Assembly: GCA_905480595.1 (NCBI GenBank)
Contig: CAJQQY010000278.1
Coordinates: 1-32,127 of the forward strand
Length of the DNA: 32,127 nucleotides
Reading direction: 5' to 3'
Source: an uncultured Saprospiraceae bacterium
Lineage (GTDB): Bacteria > Bacteroidota > Bacteroidia > Chitinophagales > Saprospiraceae
The notes under the pieces are model-generated. The model ran no database searches and was not told where the DNA came from. It was given only the letters and a program-made list of their open reading frames with translations. This document shows, in pieces, positions 25,287-32,127 of the stretch (positions within the stretch are counted from its first letter, which is position 1; every line of letters starts with the position of its first letter). A program made the translations under genes and the position numbers.

Positions 25287-26189
25287 ATGGAATTTTCAAA
25301 GAAAATAAAAATAGGTACACGTGGGAGTCGATTAGCTTTGTGGCAAGCTGAATTTCTCAAAAGTCAATTAGCTGAAATTGGGGTTGAATCTGAATTAATT
25401 ATTATTAAAACCAGAGGCGATCAAATTCAACATATCGGTTTTGACAAAATGGAAGGCAAAGGTTTTTTCACTAAAGAAATTGAAGATGCATTGTTGCGAG
25501 GAGATGTTGACATGGCTGTTCATTCAATGAAAGATATGCCCACCAACTCACCTGAAGGATTGGTGATCACCGCTGTTTCTTATCGAGAAGATCCTGCTGA
25601 CTGGCTATTAATCAGAAAAGAATCGATGGATGCAAGTTTGGATTTGAGAATGAAAAAAAATGCTATTGTTGGAACTTCCTCTGCTCGACGGAAGGCGCAA
25701 ATGTTAGATTTCCGAGATGATATTGAGTTAAAAGATATTCGTGGAAATGTGCCAACTCGAATTGAAAAGTTACGAAAAGGTGATTTTGATGCAATTCTTT
25801 TGGCTGGAGCTGGAGTGCAAAGGTTGAAGTTGGATGTTTCGGATTTGGAGGTGATCAAGTTTAATGTTCGAGAATTTGTTCCTGCTCCTGCACAAGGTGT
25901 ATTGGCTTTTCAAACTTGCAGCGACGATAAAGACACTCGGCGGATTTTGAAAAAAATTCATCACTCTGATGTGGCAAAATGTACAAACATCGAACGGAAG
26001 GTTTTGAATCTTTTGGATGGCGGGTGCCAATTGCCAATGGGTGCATATTGTGAAAGAGATGAGGACGGAAATTATCACCTTTGGGTTGCTAAAGCTGATG
26101 CTTGGGATGGTGAAGTAAAACGGGTTCGACTGTCTTCAAGTACTAGTTTTGAATTGGCAGAAGCTGCTATTAAAAAACTTAAGGACTAA
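25287..26189 (+). CDS. hemC: Porphobilinogen deaminase (hydroxymethylbilane synthase)
   Basis: HemC joins four porphobilinogen units into hydroxymethylbilane in the cytoplasmic heme pathway. The start chosen is the ATG at 25287 (EFSKKIKIGTRGSRLALW), giving 300 residues, normal for the family; the frame is open upstream to 25098 but that part has no similarity and contains a promoter-like site. Motifs: IGTRGSRLALWQA, GKGFFTKEIEDALL, DMAVHSMKDMPT with catalytic Asp83, GTSSARRKAQ, DIRGNVPTRIEKL and LLDGGCQLPMGAYC with Cys247, which holds the dipyrromethane cofactor. No other heme-synthesis gene adjoins it. The window encodes c-type cytochrome proteins that need heme. Confidence 0.96.
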   Translation: MEFSKKIKIGTRGSRLALWQAEFLKSQLAEIGVESELIIIKTRGDQIQHIGFDKMEGKGFFTKEIEDALLRGDVDMAVHSMKDMPTNSPEGLVITAVSYREDPADWLLIRKESMDASLDLRMKKNAIVGTSSARRKAQMLDFRDDIELKDIRGNVPTRIEKLRKGDFDAILLAGAGVQRLKLDVSDLEVIKFNVREFVPAPAQGVLAFQTCSDDKDTRRILKKIHHSDVAKCTNIERKVLNLLDGGCQLPMGAYCERDEDGNYHLWVAKADAWDGEVKRVRLSSSTSFELAEAAIKKLKD

Positions 26190-26216
26190 CACTTCGCAGG
26201 TAGTGATCTGCTTCCT
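26187..26216 (+). repeat. Possible decayed REP-like sequence at the hemC stop
   Basis: The hemC stop codon is followed by CAC, a 6-7 base insertion, and GTAGTGATCTGCTT, which matches 12 of 14 bases of the REP core GTGGTGGTCTGCTT. As at the htrA stop, the repeat would begin with the TAA itself. The hairpin-closing half is absent, so this may be chance. Confidence 0.25.
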
Positions 26217-26251
26217 TGTAAATCGAAATAATCTTTTAAAAAAAATAATTT

Positions 26252-26836
26252 ATGTTTTTGTTTTTTCATATCAATGCTACTGGTCGTCCTAAAAAATGGA
26301 ACACTCCTCCAAGTGATACTTTTTTCTGGCCTCGATTATTTCAAATTTCTTGGCAACAATATAATGAGAAAGGAGAAATCCAAAACTCCGCAGATTATAT
26401 TATCAAGCCTCAAGGATTTGAAGTGCCAATCGAAGTGGAAGATTTTACAAAAGTAACTCCCGAGCGAGCAGAGGAAGAAGGTGTAGAATTAGAACAAGTT
26501 TTAAAAGAATTTTCAAAACTTGTGGATGAGTCTGAATATCTGATTGCTCACAATATTAAGTTGGCAGGTAATGTGGTGGAAGCAGAATTTATCCGTACAA
26601 ATATTCCTTCTCGATTGATGGCATCTGACCAATATTCATTGATGCAAGAGGCTACTTATTTTTGTAGAATTCCTGCGAAGGGTGGAACAAAATATAAATG
26701 GCCTTCACTTCAAGATGTCCATATGGCTTGTTATGATTCTAATTTTGCTGATGCATATGATCCGTCAGTTTGTGTACAAGCAGTAGCAAATTGCTTTTTC
26801 TATTTGTTGAAAAAGGAAGAAATAGATGTATTTTAA
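26252..26836 (+). CDS. Catalytically dead DEDDh exonuclease homologue (DnaQ fold)
   Basis: The 194-residue protein aligns along its length with Bacteroidota 3'-5' exonucleases of the DNA polymerase III epsilon type: WPRLFQISWQQYNEKGE, YIIKPQGFEVP, EEEGVELEQVLKEFSKLVDE, YLIAHNI, AEFIRTNIPS, YKWPSLQDVH and NCFFYLLK. All five catalytic positions are replaced: the DTE motif reads HIN (His6, Asn8), the second-motif Asp is Ala105, and the HxxxxD motif is Tyr169 and Cys174. It is therefore most likely a pseudoenzyme that binds nucleic acid or a protein. The reading frame is intact and ends 12 bases before the next gene. It lies 62 bases after hemC and may share its transcript. Confidence 0.8.
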   Translation: MFLFFHINATGRPKKWNTPPSDTFFWPRLFQISWQQYNEKGEIQNSADYIIKPQGFEVPIEVEDFTKVTPERAEEEGVELEQVLKEFSKLVDESEYLIAHNIKLAGNVVEAEFIRTNIPSRLMASDQYSLMQEATYFCRIPAKGGTKYKWPSLQDVHMACYDSNFADAYDPSVCVQAVANCFFYLLKKEEIDVF

Positions 26837-26848
26837 ATTTCAACTCAA

Positions 26849-27532
26849 GTGAACTTACAAAAGATACAACAATACATTTCCAACTACAAAAAACATCTTC
26901 AATCCACGCGTGATTTTGAAGAAGGTTATAAATGGGAATCACTTCAAATCTTCCAAAACAATTGGGATATAGAAGCAGGTGATTTTGGAAAAATGTATGA
27001 CGCTAGTTTTCAAAATAACGAGACTAGAAGACTTTGGAAGGGAGATAATTTTTTTCCAAAAGAAATGATGTTGAAATTTATCGAGATGGCTCCAGACTTT
27101 GTGAGGAATATGTTTCGAGATTTATTTGATGAAAATAAAGATGTAGAAAATCGAATCTCTCGTTTTCAGTTTTGTTGTGATAGTTTGTTGAGCGAGTACA
27201 AGTCTAAATTTCCATTGACGATTGAAAATCGTCATTTCCATTTGGAGAATCATATGATTTCGATGTACTTATGTTTTCGATTTCCAGAACAATATTCACT
27301 TTTTGAATATCCTGCTTTTAAACAAGCGATGATAAATATTGGTGTGACAAATTTGCCAACTCAATTTGACATTACTCGTTTTTTTAAAGTAGCTCGAACA
27401 CTAAATATTTTTTTACAAAAAGACCAACAGTTAGTTAATTTGCAAAAAAAGAAGCTACGTCCACAGATTCATTTTATGGAGAGCACCTTGCTATTAGTGA
27501 ATGATTTTTATATTTTTATTGCTAGATATTAA
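26849..27532 (+). CDS. Stand-alone protein resembling the N-terminal region of McrB-like AAA ATPases
   Basis: The 227-residue protein starts with GTG at 26849; no ATG gives a full-length alternative. The sequence IQQYISNYKKHLQ, YKWESLQIFQNNWDIEAGDFGKMY, FFPKEMMLKFIEMAPDFVRNMFRDLFDE, MYLCFRFPEQYSLFEYPAFKQA and LLVNDFYIFIARY resembles the N-terminal region that precedes the AAA GTPase domain in many Bacteroidota McrB-like proteins. No Walker motif or AAA domain is present here or downstream. It sits 12 bases after the dead exonuclease gene on the same strand, so the pair is probably cotranslated. The similarity is recalled by pattern, not by search; the function is unknown. Confidence 0.6.
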   Translation: MNLQKIQQYISNYKKHLQSTRDFEEGYKWESLQIFQNNWDIEAGDFGKMYDASFQNNETRRLWKGDNFFPKEMMLKFIEMAPDFVRNMFRDLFDENKDVENRISRFQFCCDSLLSEYKSKFPLTIENRHFHLENHMISMYLCFRFPEQYSLFEYPAFKQAMINIGVTNLPTQFDITRFFKVARTLNIFLQKDQQLVNLQKKKLRPQIHFMESTLLLVNDFYIFIARY

Positions 27533-27737
27533 AAATTCTTTTCTCTTCAACCGTTTTCCCACATACCTTATCTTAAATTTTCTTCTTCAAATTAATTATT
27601 TACTCATAATAATTTTATAAATTTATTATAAGTATTTTTCTAATCCCACATTCCACCCGTTTTTTATCATTACTGATTTTTTTCTTAAAAAATCACACTC
27701 ACTTTTTTAAATCAACTTTTACTTAAAAACAAGTATT

Positions 27738-29912
27738 ATGCACTTTCACAAACGATTAAAGGTTATAGCTTTAACCTTCTTGGGATTATCTTTTACATTT
27801 CTTCCTTCTTCCTTTGGACAAGGATTTTCAGATGCTTCATCAGAAGCAGGAATTACATTAGTCCATAATACAACTGGAATTAACGACCATAAAATGGGAA
27901 CTGGTGCTGCATGGTTAGATTACAATAAAGATGGATACTTAGATTTATATGTAACTATGAGAATAGGAGCCAACAAGTTATTTAAAAATAACGGACCTAA
28001 TCCGATGACTGGAATTTATGCTTTCACAGATGTAGCTGTTGATCTTGGAGTTGATGATACCTCTGGTGATGGAGGCGGAATATCTATAGCTGATATTAAC
28101 AATGATGGTTGGGATGATATTTTTTTAGCGAACTGTGATGAAAATATATTATACCTAAATAATGGGCCAGATTTAAGTGGTGATTTTTCTTTTACTGATG
28201 CTACTTCGGATGCATTCCCAAATGGATCAGCTGGAGGAAATTCCAGAAGCCCCTCGGCAAGCTGGGGAGATTATGACAAAGATGGATATCTAGATTTATA
28301 CATTGCCCAGCACTATCCTGTCCTTGGATCTTCTGGGGGAACAAACCAAGATTTTTTGTATCACAATGAGGGACCAAATGCTAGTGGTGTTTTCACCTTT
28401 ACTGATGTTTCTGATTATTTGGAAATAGATAGTTTAATGGGTTATGGCTTCATTGGAGGTTGGTCTGATTATGATAAAGATGGAGATTTGGATATTTTTT
28501 TAATTAATGATTGTCCAATTGCAAATGGAAAGAAAACTAAAGTTTGGAGAAATGATGGAACAAACGGATCTAACCCTTGGAATTTTACAGAGGTGAGTGC
28601 TAGCATAGGTATTGATGATTGTAGAAATGGAATGGGAATAGGTGTTGGAGATTATAACCGAGATGGGTGGATGGATATATTCTATACTAATATTGGAGAA
28701 TGTGTTTTATATAGTAATGATACTGATGGAACATTTAGCGATATGTCTGAAGATACTGGAATTGATATCCAACCTGCACAGCATTTTTCATGGGGAGCTG
28801 CATTTATGGATTATGATAATGATGGATGGCAAGATATAATGGTTTCAATTGGAGCATTAAGCCTTAATCCTAATCCTGCTTTCCCCTTCAACCTTCAACC
28901 TAATATGTTTTTTAAAAATAATGGAGATAGTACTTTTACAAATATAGCAGGAACACTTGGATTAGCTGATGACCGTCAATCAAGAAGTGGAATTTATGGC
29001 GATTATGATAATGATGGAGACTTAGATATATATGTGACTAATTATGAAGATAATTGTGTTTTAAACAAAAACAATTTAAACAATGGTAATCATTGGCTTA
29101 AGATTCACTTGGTGGGGACACAAGGAAACCAAGATGGATTAGGAAGTAAAATAAAATTAACAACCTTTGACGGAACTGTACAGCATTATGAAACTAGAAG
29201 TGGCTCAAATCTCGGTGGTGGAGATTCACCTTATGCCCATTTTGGATTGGATACTAATACCATTATTACAGAAATAGAAGTTACTTGGCTTTCAGGAGAA
29301 GTTCAAACTATCAATAATCCAAGCGTAGATCAGCTTCTTGAGGTGACAGAACCACTTCTTTCTCTTCCTGTTGAATTAGTCAATTTTACAGCTCGTCAAG
29401 AAAATGAAAAAGTAAACTTACAATGGACAACTGCTTCAGAAAATAATAATGATTATTTTATAATTCAAAGTAGTAGTGATGGGGAAGTTTTTTCTGATTT
29501 GGATGAAATCCAAGGTAGAGGAACTACTTCATTTAATACTGAATATCAAACTTATGATTTGAAACCACTTTATGGAGATAATTATTATCGATTAAAACAA
29601 GTTGATTTCGATGGAAAATTTACTTTTAGTGAAATTCGCTTAGTTAATTTTGAAGGAAAAAAAACAACGATCAATGTTTTCCCTAACCCTACGAAAACTG
29701 GAAAAGTAAATTTGAACTTTTTTAATAGTAATAGAAATACAACTATTGAAATTAGAGATTTGCTTGGACGATTAGTTTTTCAAAACAAGGTAGAAAGCAT
29801 TGGAAATCAGCTAATTGAAATTCCAACAAGCCATTGGACGAATGGTATTTTTATAATCCGAGTTTCAAATGCAGCTATGGATAAAAATATCAAAGTGCTG
29901 ATCGACAACTAG
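27738..29912 (+). CDS. FG-GAP/VCBS repeat protein with ASPIC/UnbV domain and T9SS sorting domain (CRTAC1-like)
   Basis: The 724-residue protein begins with a signal peptide (FTFLPSSFG, cleavage before QGFSD). Residues about 30-470 form a beta-propeller with seven calcium-binding loops such as DYNKDGYLD, DINNDGWDD, DYDKDGDLD, DYNRDGWMD and DYDNDGDLD. An ASPIC/UnbV domain follows (NHWLKIHLVGTQGNQDGLGS, HYETRSGSNLGGGDSPYAHF, VTWLSGEVQTI). The end has a fibronectin-like stretch (VNLQWTTASENNNDYFIIQ) and a type A sorting domain (INVFPNPTKTGKVNL, WTNGIFIIRV). It is an extracellular or surface protein, possibly an adhesin or polysaccharide binder; the ligand is unknown. It is a single gene with a strong terminator. 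Confidence 0.92.
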   Translation: MHFHKRLKVIALTFLGLSFTFLPSSFGQGFSDASSEAGITLVHNTTGINDHKMGTGAAWLDYNKDGYLDLYVTMRIGANKLFKNNGPNPMTGIYAFTDVAVDLGVDDTSGDGGGISIADINNDGWDDIFLANCDENILYLNNGPDLSGDFSFTDATSDAFPNGSAGGNSRSPSASWGDYDKDGYLDLYIAQHYPVLGSSGGTNQDFLYHNEGPNASGVFTFTDVSDYLEIDSLMGYGFIGGWSDYDKDGDLDIFLINDCPIANGKKTKVWRNDGTNGSNPWNFTEVSASIGIDDCRNGMGIGVGDYNRDGWMDIFYTNIGECVLYSNDTDGTFSDMSEDTGIDIQPAQHFSWGAAFMDYDNDGWQDIMVSIGALSLNPNPAFPFNLQPNMFFKNNGDSTFTNIAGTLGLADDRQSRSGIYGDYDNDGDLDIYVTNYEDNCVLNKNNLNNGNHWLKIHLVGTQGNQDGLGSKIKLTTFDGTVQHYETRSGSNLGGGDSPYAHFGLDTNTIITEIEVTWLSGEVQTINNPSVDQLLEVTEPLLSLPVELVNFTARQENEKVNLQWTTASENNNDYFIIQSSSDGEVFSDLDEIQGRGTTSFNTEYQTYDLKPLYGDNYYRLKQVDFDGKFTFSEIRLVNFEGKKTTINVFPNPTKTGKVNLNFFNSNRNTTIEIRDLLGRLVFQNKVESIGNQLIEIPTSHWTNGIFIIRVSNAAMDKNIKVLIDN

Positions 29913-29936
29913 TTCTTATCAAAAACTAAAAACTCT

Positions 29937-29984
29937 AAAGAGGTTTAATTAATTGATAATCAATTAATTAAACCTCTTTTTATT
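29937..29984. terminator. Intrinsic terminator of the FG-GAP protein gene
   Basis: A perfect 20-bp stem (29937-29956 with 29960-29979, core GAGGTTTAATTAATTG) with a tiny loop is followed by a T run (29977-29984). The A-rich left foot makes reverse-direction use possible as well. Confidence 0.88.
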
Positions 29985-30163
29985 TAAAAAAGATCGAAAT
30001 AATTTCACCTGAAATGGCAGCTCAAATTATTCTTTTCTGTCAAAATGCTATAGGTACCTAATTTTTTTCTGACAAAAAAAGTATTTCTTGAAACTGGAAT
30101 GTTTTGTGCATACTCGCAAACTAACGCTTTATATTAAGCAAGATGACTTAAAAAAATACAAAC

Positions 30164-31180
30164 ATGGTAGATTTCACTTCAGACGAAAATTCTCCCCAAC
30201 ATCCGTTTAGAACTTCTCACAATGATAATCAACTGCTCGATGCTTATTCAAAAACTGTAATTGGTGTAGCTAAAAAAACGAGTGATGCAGTCGTGCAAAT
30301 TCAAGTTAAGAAAAAACCAACTGCGCGAAAACAACGTACTCGAAAAACACAAAATCCTTTTGGAACTGGTTCAGGTTTTATCATTTCAAGCGATGGTTTT
30401 ATTGTAACCAATAGCCACGTGATCAAAGGTGCTGAAAAAATTCAAGTCAATCTACAAGATGGTCGACATCTTCCTGCACAGCTTATTGGAGATGATCCTG
30501 CAACTGATATTGCCGTTTTGCAAATCAATGCAGAGAACCTTTCTTTTGTTAGCTTTGGAGATTCAGATAATTTGCAAGTTGGACAAGTAGCGATTGCGAT
30601 TGGGAATCCTTTTGGGTTTCAGTATACTTTGACTGCAGGTGTGGTAAGTGCTTTGGGACGAACATTGAGAACTGAAAGTCAGCGATTGATTGATGACGTA
30701 ATTCAAACTGACGCATCTTTAAATCCTGGAAATTCGGGTGGTCCATTATTGAATTCTTTTGGAGAAGTAATTGGTGTAAATACTGCAATCATTGCTTCAG
30801 GGCAAGGACTATGTTTTGCAGTTGCTTCGAACCTAGCTGAGTATATTGTTGGAAAATTAATTATTGATGGAAAAGTGAGAAGAGGTGTGATTGGGATTGC
30901 TGGACAGACTGTTCGATTTAATCCAAGAGTGATTCAACGTTTTCAATTAGAGGTAAAATCAGGAGTACAAATTCAACAAATTGAAGCGAAATCTGCAGCT
31001 TACAATTCTGAATTAAACAATGGTGATATTATTGTTGGATTGAATACGTCAAAAATAAATTCAATTGATGATTTGCATAAATTGTTGGATGAGAAATCGA
31101 TTGGACAGGCGATTCAGTTGGAGATTTTACGACAAGGAAAAAAGGAAAAAGTACGGGTGATTCCAGCGGAACTAAAGTAA
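30164..31180 (+). CDS. HtrA/DegP-like serine protease with PDZ domain, no signal peptide
   Basis: The 338-residue protein has a trypsin-fold domain with the complete S1C triad: His85 in TNSHVIKGA, Asp115 in DPATDIAVLQ and Ser191 in NPGNSGGPL. Supporting motifs are GTGSGFIISSDGFIVTNS, AIGNPFGFQYTLTAGVVSA and QTDASLNPG. A single PDZ domain occupies about residues 235-335 (VQIQQIEAKSAAYNSELNNG). The N-terminus is hydrophilic and no signal peptide or membrane helix is present; in-frame TAA at 30149-30151 rules out a longer start. A cytoplasmic location is therefore inferred, unusual for this family. The stop codon TAA is the first triplet of the downstream REP repeat. Codon use matches neighbours. 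Confidence 0.9.
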   Translation: MVDFTSDENSPQHPFRTSHNDNQLLDAYSKTVIGVAKKTSDAVVQIQVKKKPTARKQRTRKTQNPFGTGSGFIISSDGFIVTNSHVIKGAEKIQVNLQDGRHLPAQLIGDDPATDIAVLQINAENLSFVSFGDSDNLQVGQVAIAIGNPFGFQYTLTAGVVSALGRTLRTESQRLIDDVIQTDASLNPGNSGGPLLNSFGEVIGVNTAIIASGQGLCFAVASNLAEYIVGKLIIDGKVRRGVIGIAGQTVRFNPRVIQRFQLEVKSGVQIQQIEAKSAAYNSELNNGDIIVGLNTSKINSIDDLHKLLDEKSIGQAIQLEILRQGKKEKVRVIPAELK

Positions 31181-31270
31181 CACGTGGCTGTCTGCTTTAG
31201 CTGACCTAAAAGAAATATTACCCAGTATGTATTTTTTTTACGGTCAGCTAAAGCAGACCACCACGTGTTA
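31178..31270. repeat. BIME of two inverted REP copies (C and D) between htrA-like and RAYT genes
   Basis: Copy C (31178-31206, plus) and copy D (31241-31270, minus) face each other across a 34-base spacer. Both begin TAACACGTGG and continue with TCTGCTTTAGCTGACC. Copy C carries two substitutions (CTG for TGG at 31187-31189). The outer TAA of C is the stop codon of the HtrA-like gene; the outer TAA of D is the stop codon of the RAYT gene. The element fills the space between these convergent genes, and copy D shares its tail GACCGTAAAAAAA with copy E. Confidence 0.88.
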
Positions 31271-31930
31271 TATATCAGAACAATCCTTCCAGTAAGTAAA
31301 TTTATAATCTTCCCAATTGTCAACTAATTTGGCCACAACTGGATTTCTAATTACATACCAGATTATATTAGTCAATTCTTTTCCACTTCTAACATAGTGA
31401 TCATAACTTTCTCTTTGCCAAAATTTCCCTTTCCGATTTAAAAATCGGTTTACTTCAAAGGCACTCCCCCCTTTTACTTTTCTCAAAATTTCATTCACTT
31501 GAATATAGTTTTTCAAGTTCAAATTTTCATTCTCTTTTCCTTGAAGTTGGATGGATGTATCAAAAACTAAATGAACATGATTTGGCATAATGCAATAGGC
31601 TAATAGATCATAAAGTTCGCCATCATATAAATGAATTTTACTTGCTATTATCTCTGCAACTTTTTCGTTTTTCAAAAAATCATTTCCATCTATTATTTGA
31701 TCCAATCCCCAATCCATTTTCTTGAAAAATAATTTTCGCTGATTATAAATAGCTTCATTAGCATCTAAATATCGAGATGTCTTTATCTCAAAAATTTTAT
31801 CATTGAGTTCTGATCTAATTTTTTTCAAATACAGAAGTGGCAATGAACCTTTCAATCTAAATGTAATAAAAAATGTTCCGCCAATAGGTTGAATATGTGG
31901 CAAGTTAGAGCGGTAAAATGTTTTCATCAT
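31268..31930 (-). CDS. REP-associated tyrosine transposase (RAYT, Y1/HUH family)
   Basis: The 220-residue protein belongs to the IS200/IS605-related Y1 transposases. It has GGTFFITFRLKGSLPLLYL near the start, the HUH motif in AYCIMPNHVHLVF (His118, His120), and the catalytic Tyr region WQRESYDHYVR (Tyr176 or Tyr179) followed by NIIWYVIRNPVVAKLV. RAYTs are single-strand nucleases that recognise and spread REP hairpins but usually do not move as classical insertion sequences. The gene is bracketed by REP copies D and E, whose heads both point inward; E starts 2 bases beyond the start codon and D supplies the stop codon. The double Met start leaves no room for a leader without the REP. All motifs look intact. 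Confidence 0.92.
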   Translation of the reverse strand: MMKTFYRSNLPHIQPIGGTFFITFRLKGSLPLLYLKKIRSELNDKIFEIKTSRYLDANEAIYNQRKLFFKKMDWGLDQIIDGNDFLKNEKVAEIIASKIHLYDGELYDLLAYCIMPNHVHLVFDTSIQLQGKENENLNLKNYIQVNEILRKVKGGSAFEVNRFLNRKGKFWQRESYDHYVRSGKELTNIIWYVIRNPVVAKLVDNWEDYKFTYWKDCSDI

Positions 31931-31931
31931 A

Positions 31932-31961
31932 GTAACGTGGTGGTCTGCCTTAGCTGACCGT
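31932..31961 (+). repeat. REP copy E, upstream flank of the RAYT gene
   Basis: The copy reads GTAACGTGGTGGTCTGCC then TTAGCTGACCGT. It folds as GGTC (31942-31945) with GACC (31956-31959), a T-T mismatch, GC with GC and a CTTA loop, the mismatched REP hairpin typical of RAYT targets. The tail GACCGTAAAAAAA is shared with copy D. No inverted partner lies within the remaining 165 bases, so E is a single REP. Confidence 0.85.
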
Positions 31962-31970
31962 AAAAAAAGA

Positions 31971-31986
31971 ATTGGCGTAAGCCAAT
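31971..31986. repeat. Small hairpin next to REP E
   Basis: ATTGGC and GCCAAT pair across a GTAA loop and an A run follows. It may be part of the REP element or a weak terminator; nothing else supports a function. Confidence 0.4.
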
Positions 31987-32080
31987 AAAAAATATCATAC
32001 TAAATTTAACACATTTGACACTACGATGAAAATATTGTTTTCACGTATCTATTGAAACAATATCTGAATTTTTAAAAAAT

Positions 32081-32118
32081 AAAAAAGGCTATTTCCATTT
32101 TTGGAAATAACCTTTTTA
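32081..32118 (-). terminator. Intrinsic terminator for a minus-strand gene beyond the window
   Basis: The stem AAAGGCTATTTCC pairs with GGAAATAACCTTT (one G-A mismatch) across a T-rich loop. On the minus strand the stem is followed by a long T run, so it probably ends a gene lying to the right of this window; the T run on the plus side allows weaker use in the other direction. Confidence 0.7.
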
Positions 32119-32127
32119 GAATCTTTT

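Noticed and set aside
31114-31323. A 69-codon minus-strand frame containing TWWSALADRKK
   Set aside because: It overlaps the ends of the HtrA-like and RAYT genes and is a translation of REP copies C and D, not a protein.
1-32127. CRISPR arrays, tRNA, rRNA or prophage genes
   Set aside because: No regularly spaced repeats, no cloverleaf sequence and no phage structural or integrase gene was found in any intergenic region.

Overview
The window is AT-rich chromosomal DNA of a Bacteroidota bacterium, most likely from the Saprospiria/Chitinophagia side. The evidence is four proteins with C-terminal type IX secretion (T9SS) sorting domains, a fused lpxC-fabZ gene, many short lipoproteins, TAnnTTTG-type promoter elements and no visible Shine-Dalgarno sites. 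No tRNA, rRNA or CRISPR array was seen.

Layout. 1-5.7 kb: the 3' end of a SprB/PKD-repeat surface protein, an alkaline phosphatase lipoprotein, dprA, an SH3-domain membrane protein and a small T9SS protein. 5.7-9.3 kb: a membrane-anchored MutS-like ATPase and a divergent XRE/ScfR-type regulator, separated by a 134-bp palindromic repeat element. 9.3-13.7 kb: a five-gene minus-strand operon with four lipoproteins (one carrying a CX4CH cytochrome-like motif) and a Tat-exported DUF1501/alkaline-phosphatase-superfamily protein. 14.2-16.4 kb: a dipeptidyl peptidase IV gene broken by an apparent one-base deletion. 16.4-19.2 kb: a DUF6265 lipoprotein, a DUF4783 protein and a di-heme cytochrome c peroxidase with a T9SS tail. 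19.4-25 kb: a minus-strand envelope cluster, lpxD, lpxC-fabZ, lpxA, an orphan ABC ATPase, tatC and a small membrane protein. 25.3-27.5 kb: hemC, then an exonuclease homologue that has lost all five catalytic residues, then a stand-alone protein resembling the N-terminal region of McrB-like ATPases. 27.7-31.2 kb: a T9SS FG-GAP/ASPIC protein and an HtrA-like protease without a signal peptide. 31.2-32 kb: a REP-associated tyrosine transposase (RAYT) bracketed by REP repeats.

How the parts connect. The lpx genes make lipid A, and the dehydratase fused to LpxC supplies related acyl-ACP chemistry. TatC would export the DUF1501-like protein, while Sec, Lol and T9SS would place the lipoproteins and sorting-domain proteins in the envelope or on the surface. 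The RAYT at the right end and the same 25-29 nt repeat found five times (two copies 24 kb away) form one mobile REP/BIME system. The strongest leads for new biology are the RAYT/REP system, the dead exonuclease with its McrB-N-like neighbour, and the split DUF1501/cytochrome-like lipoprotein operon.
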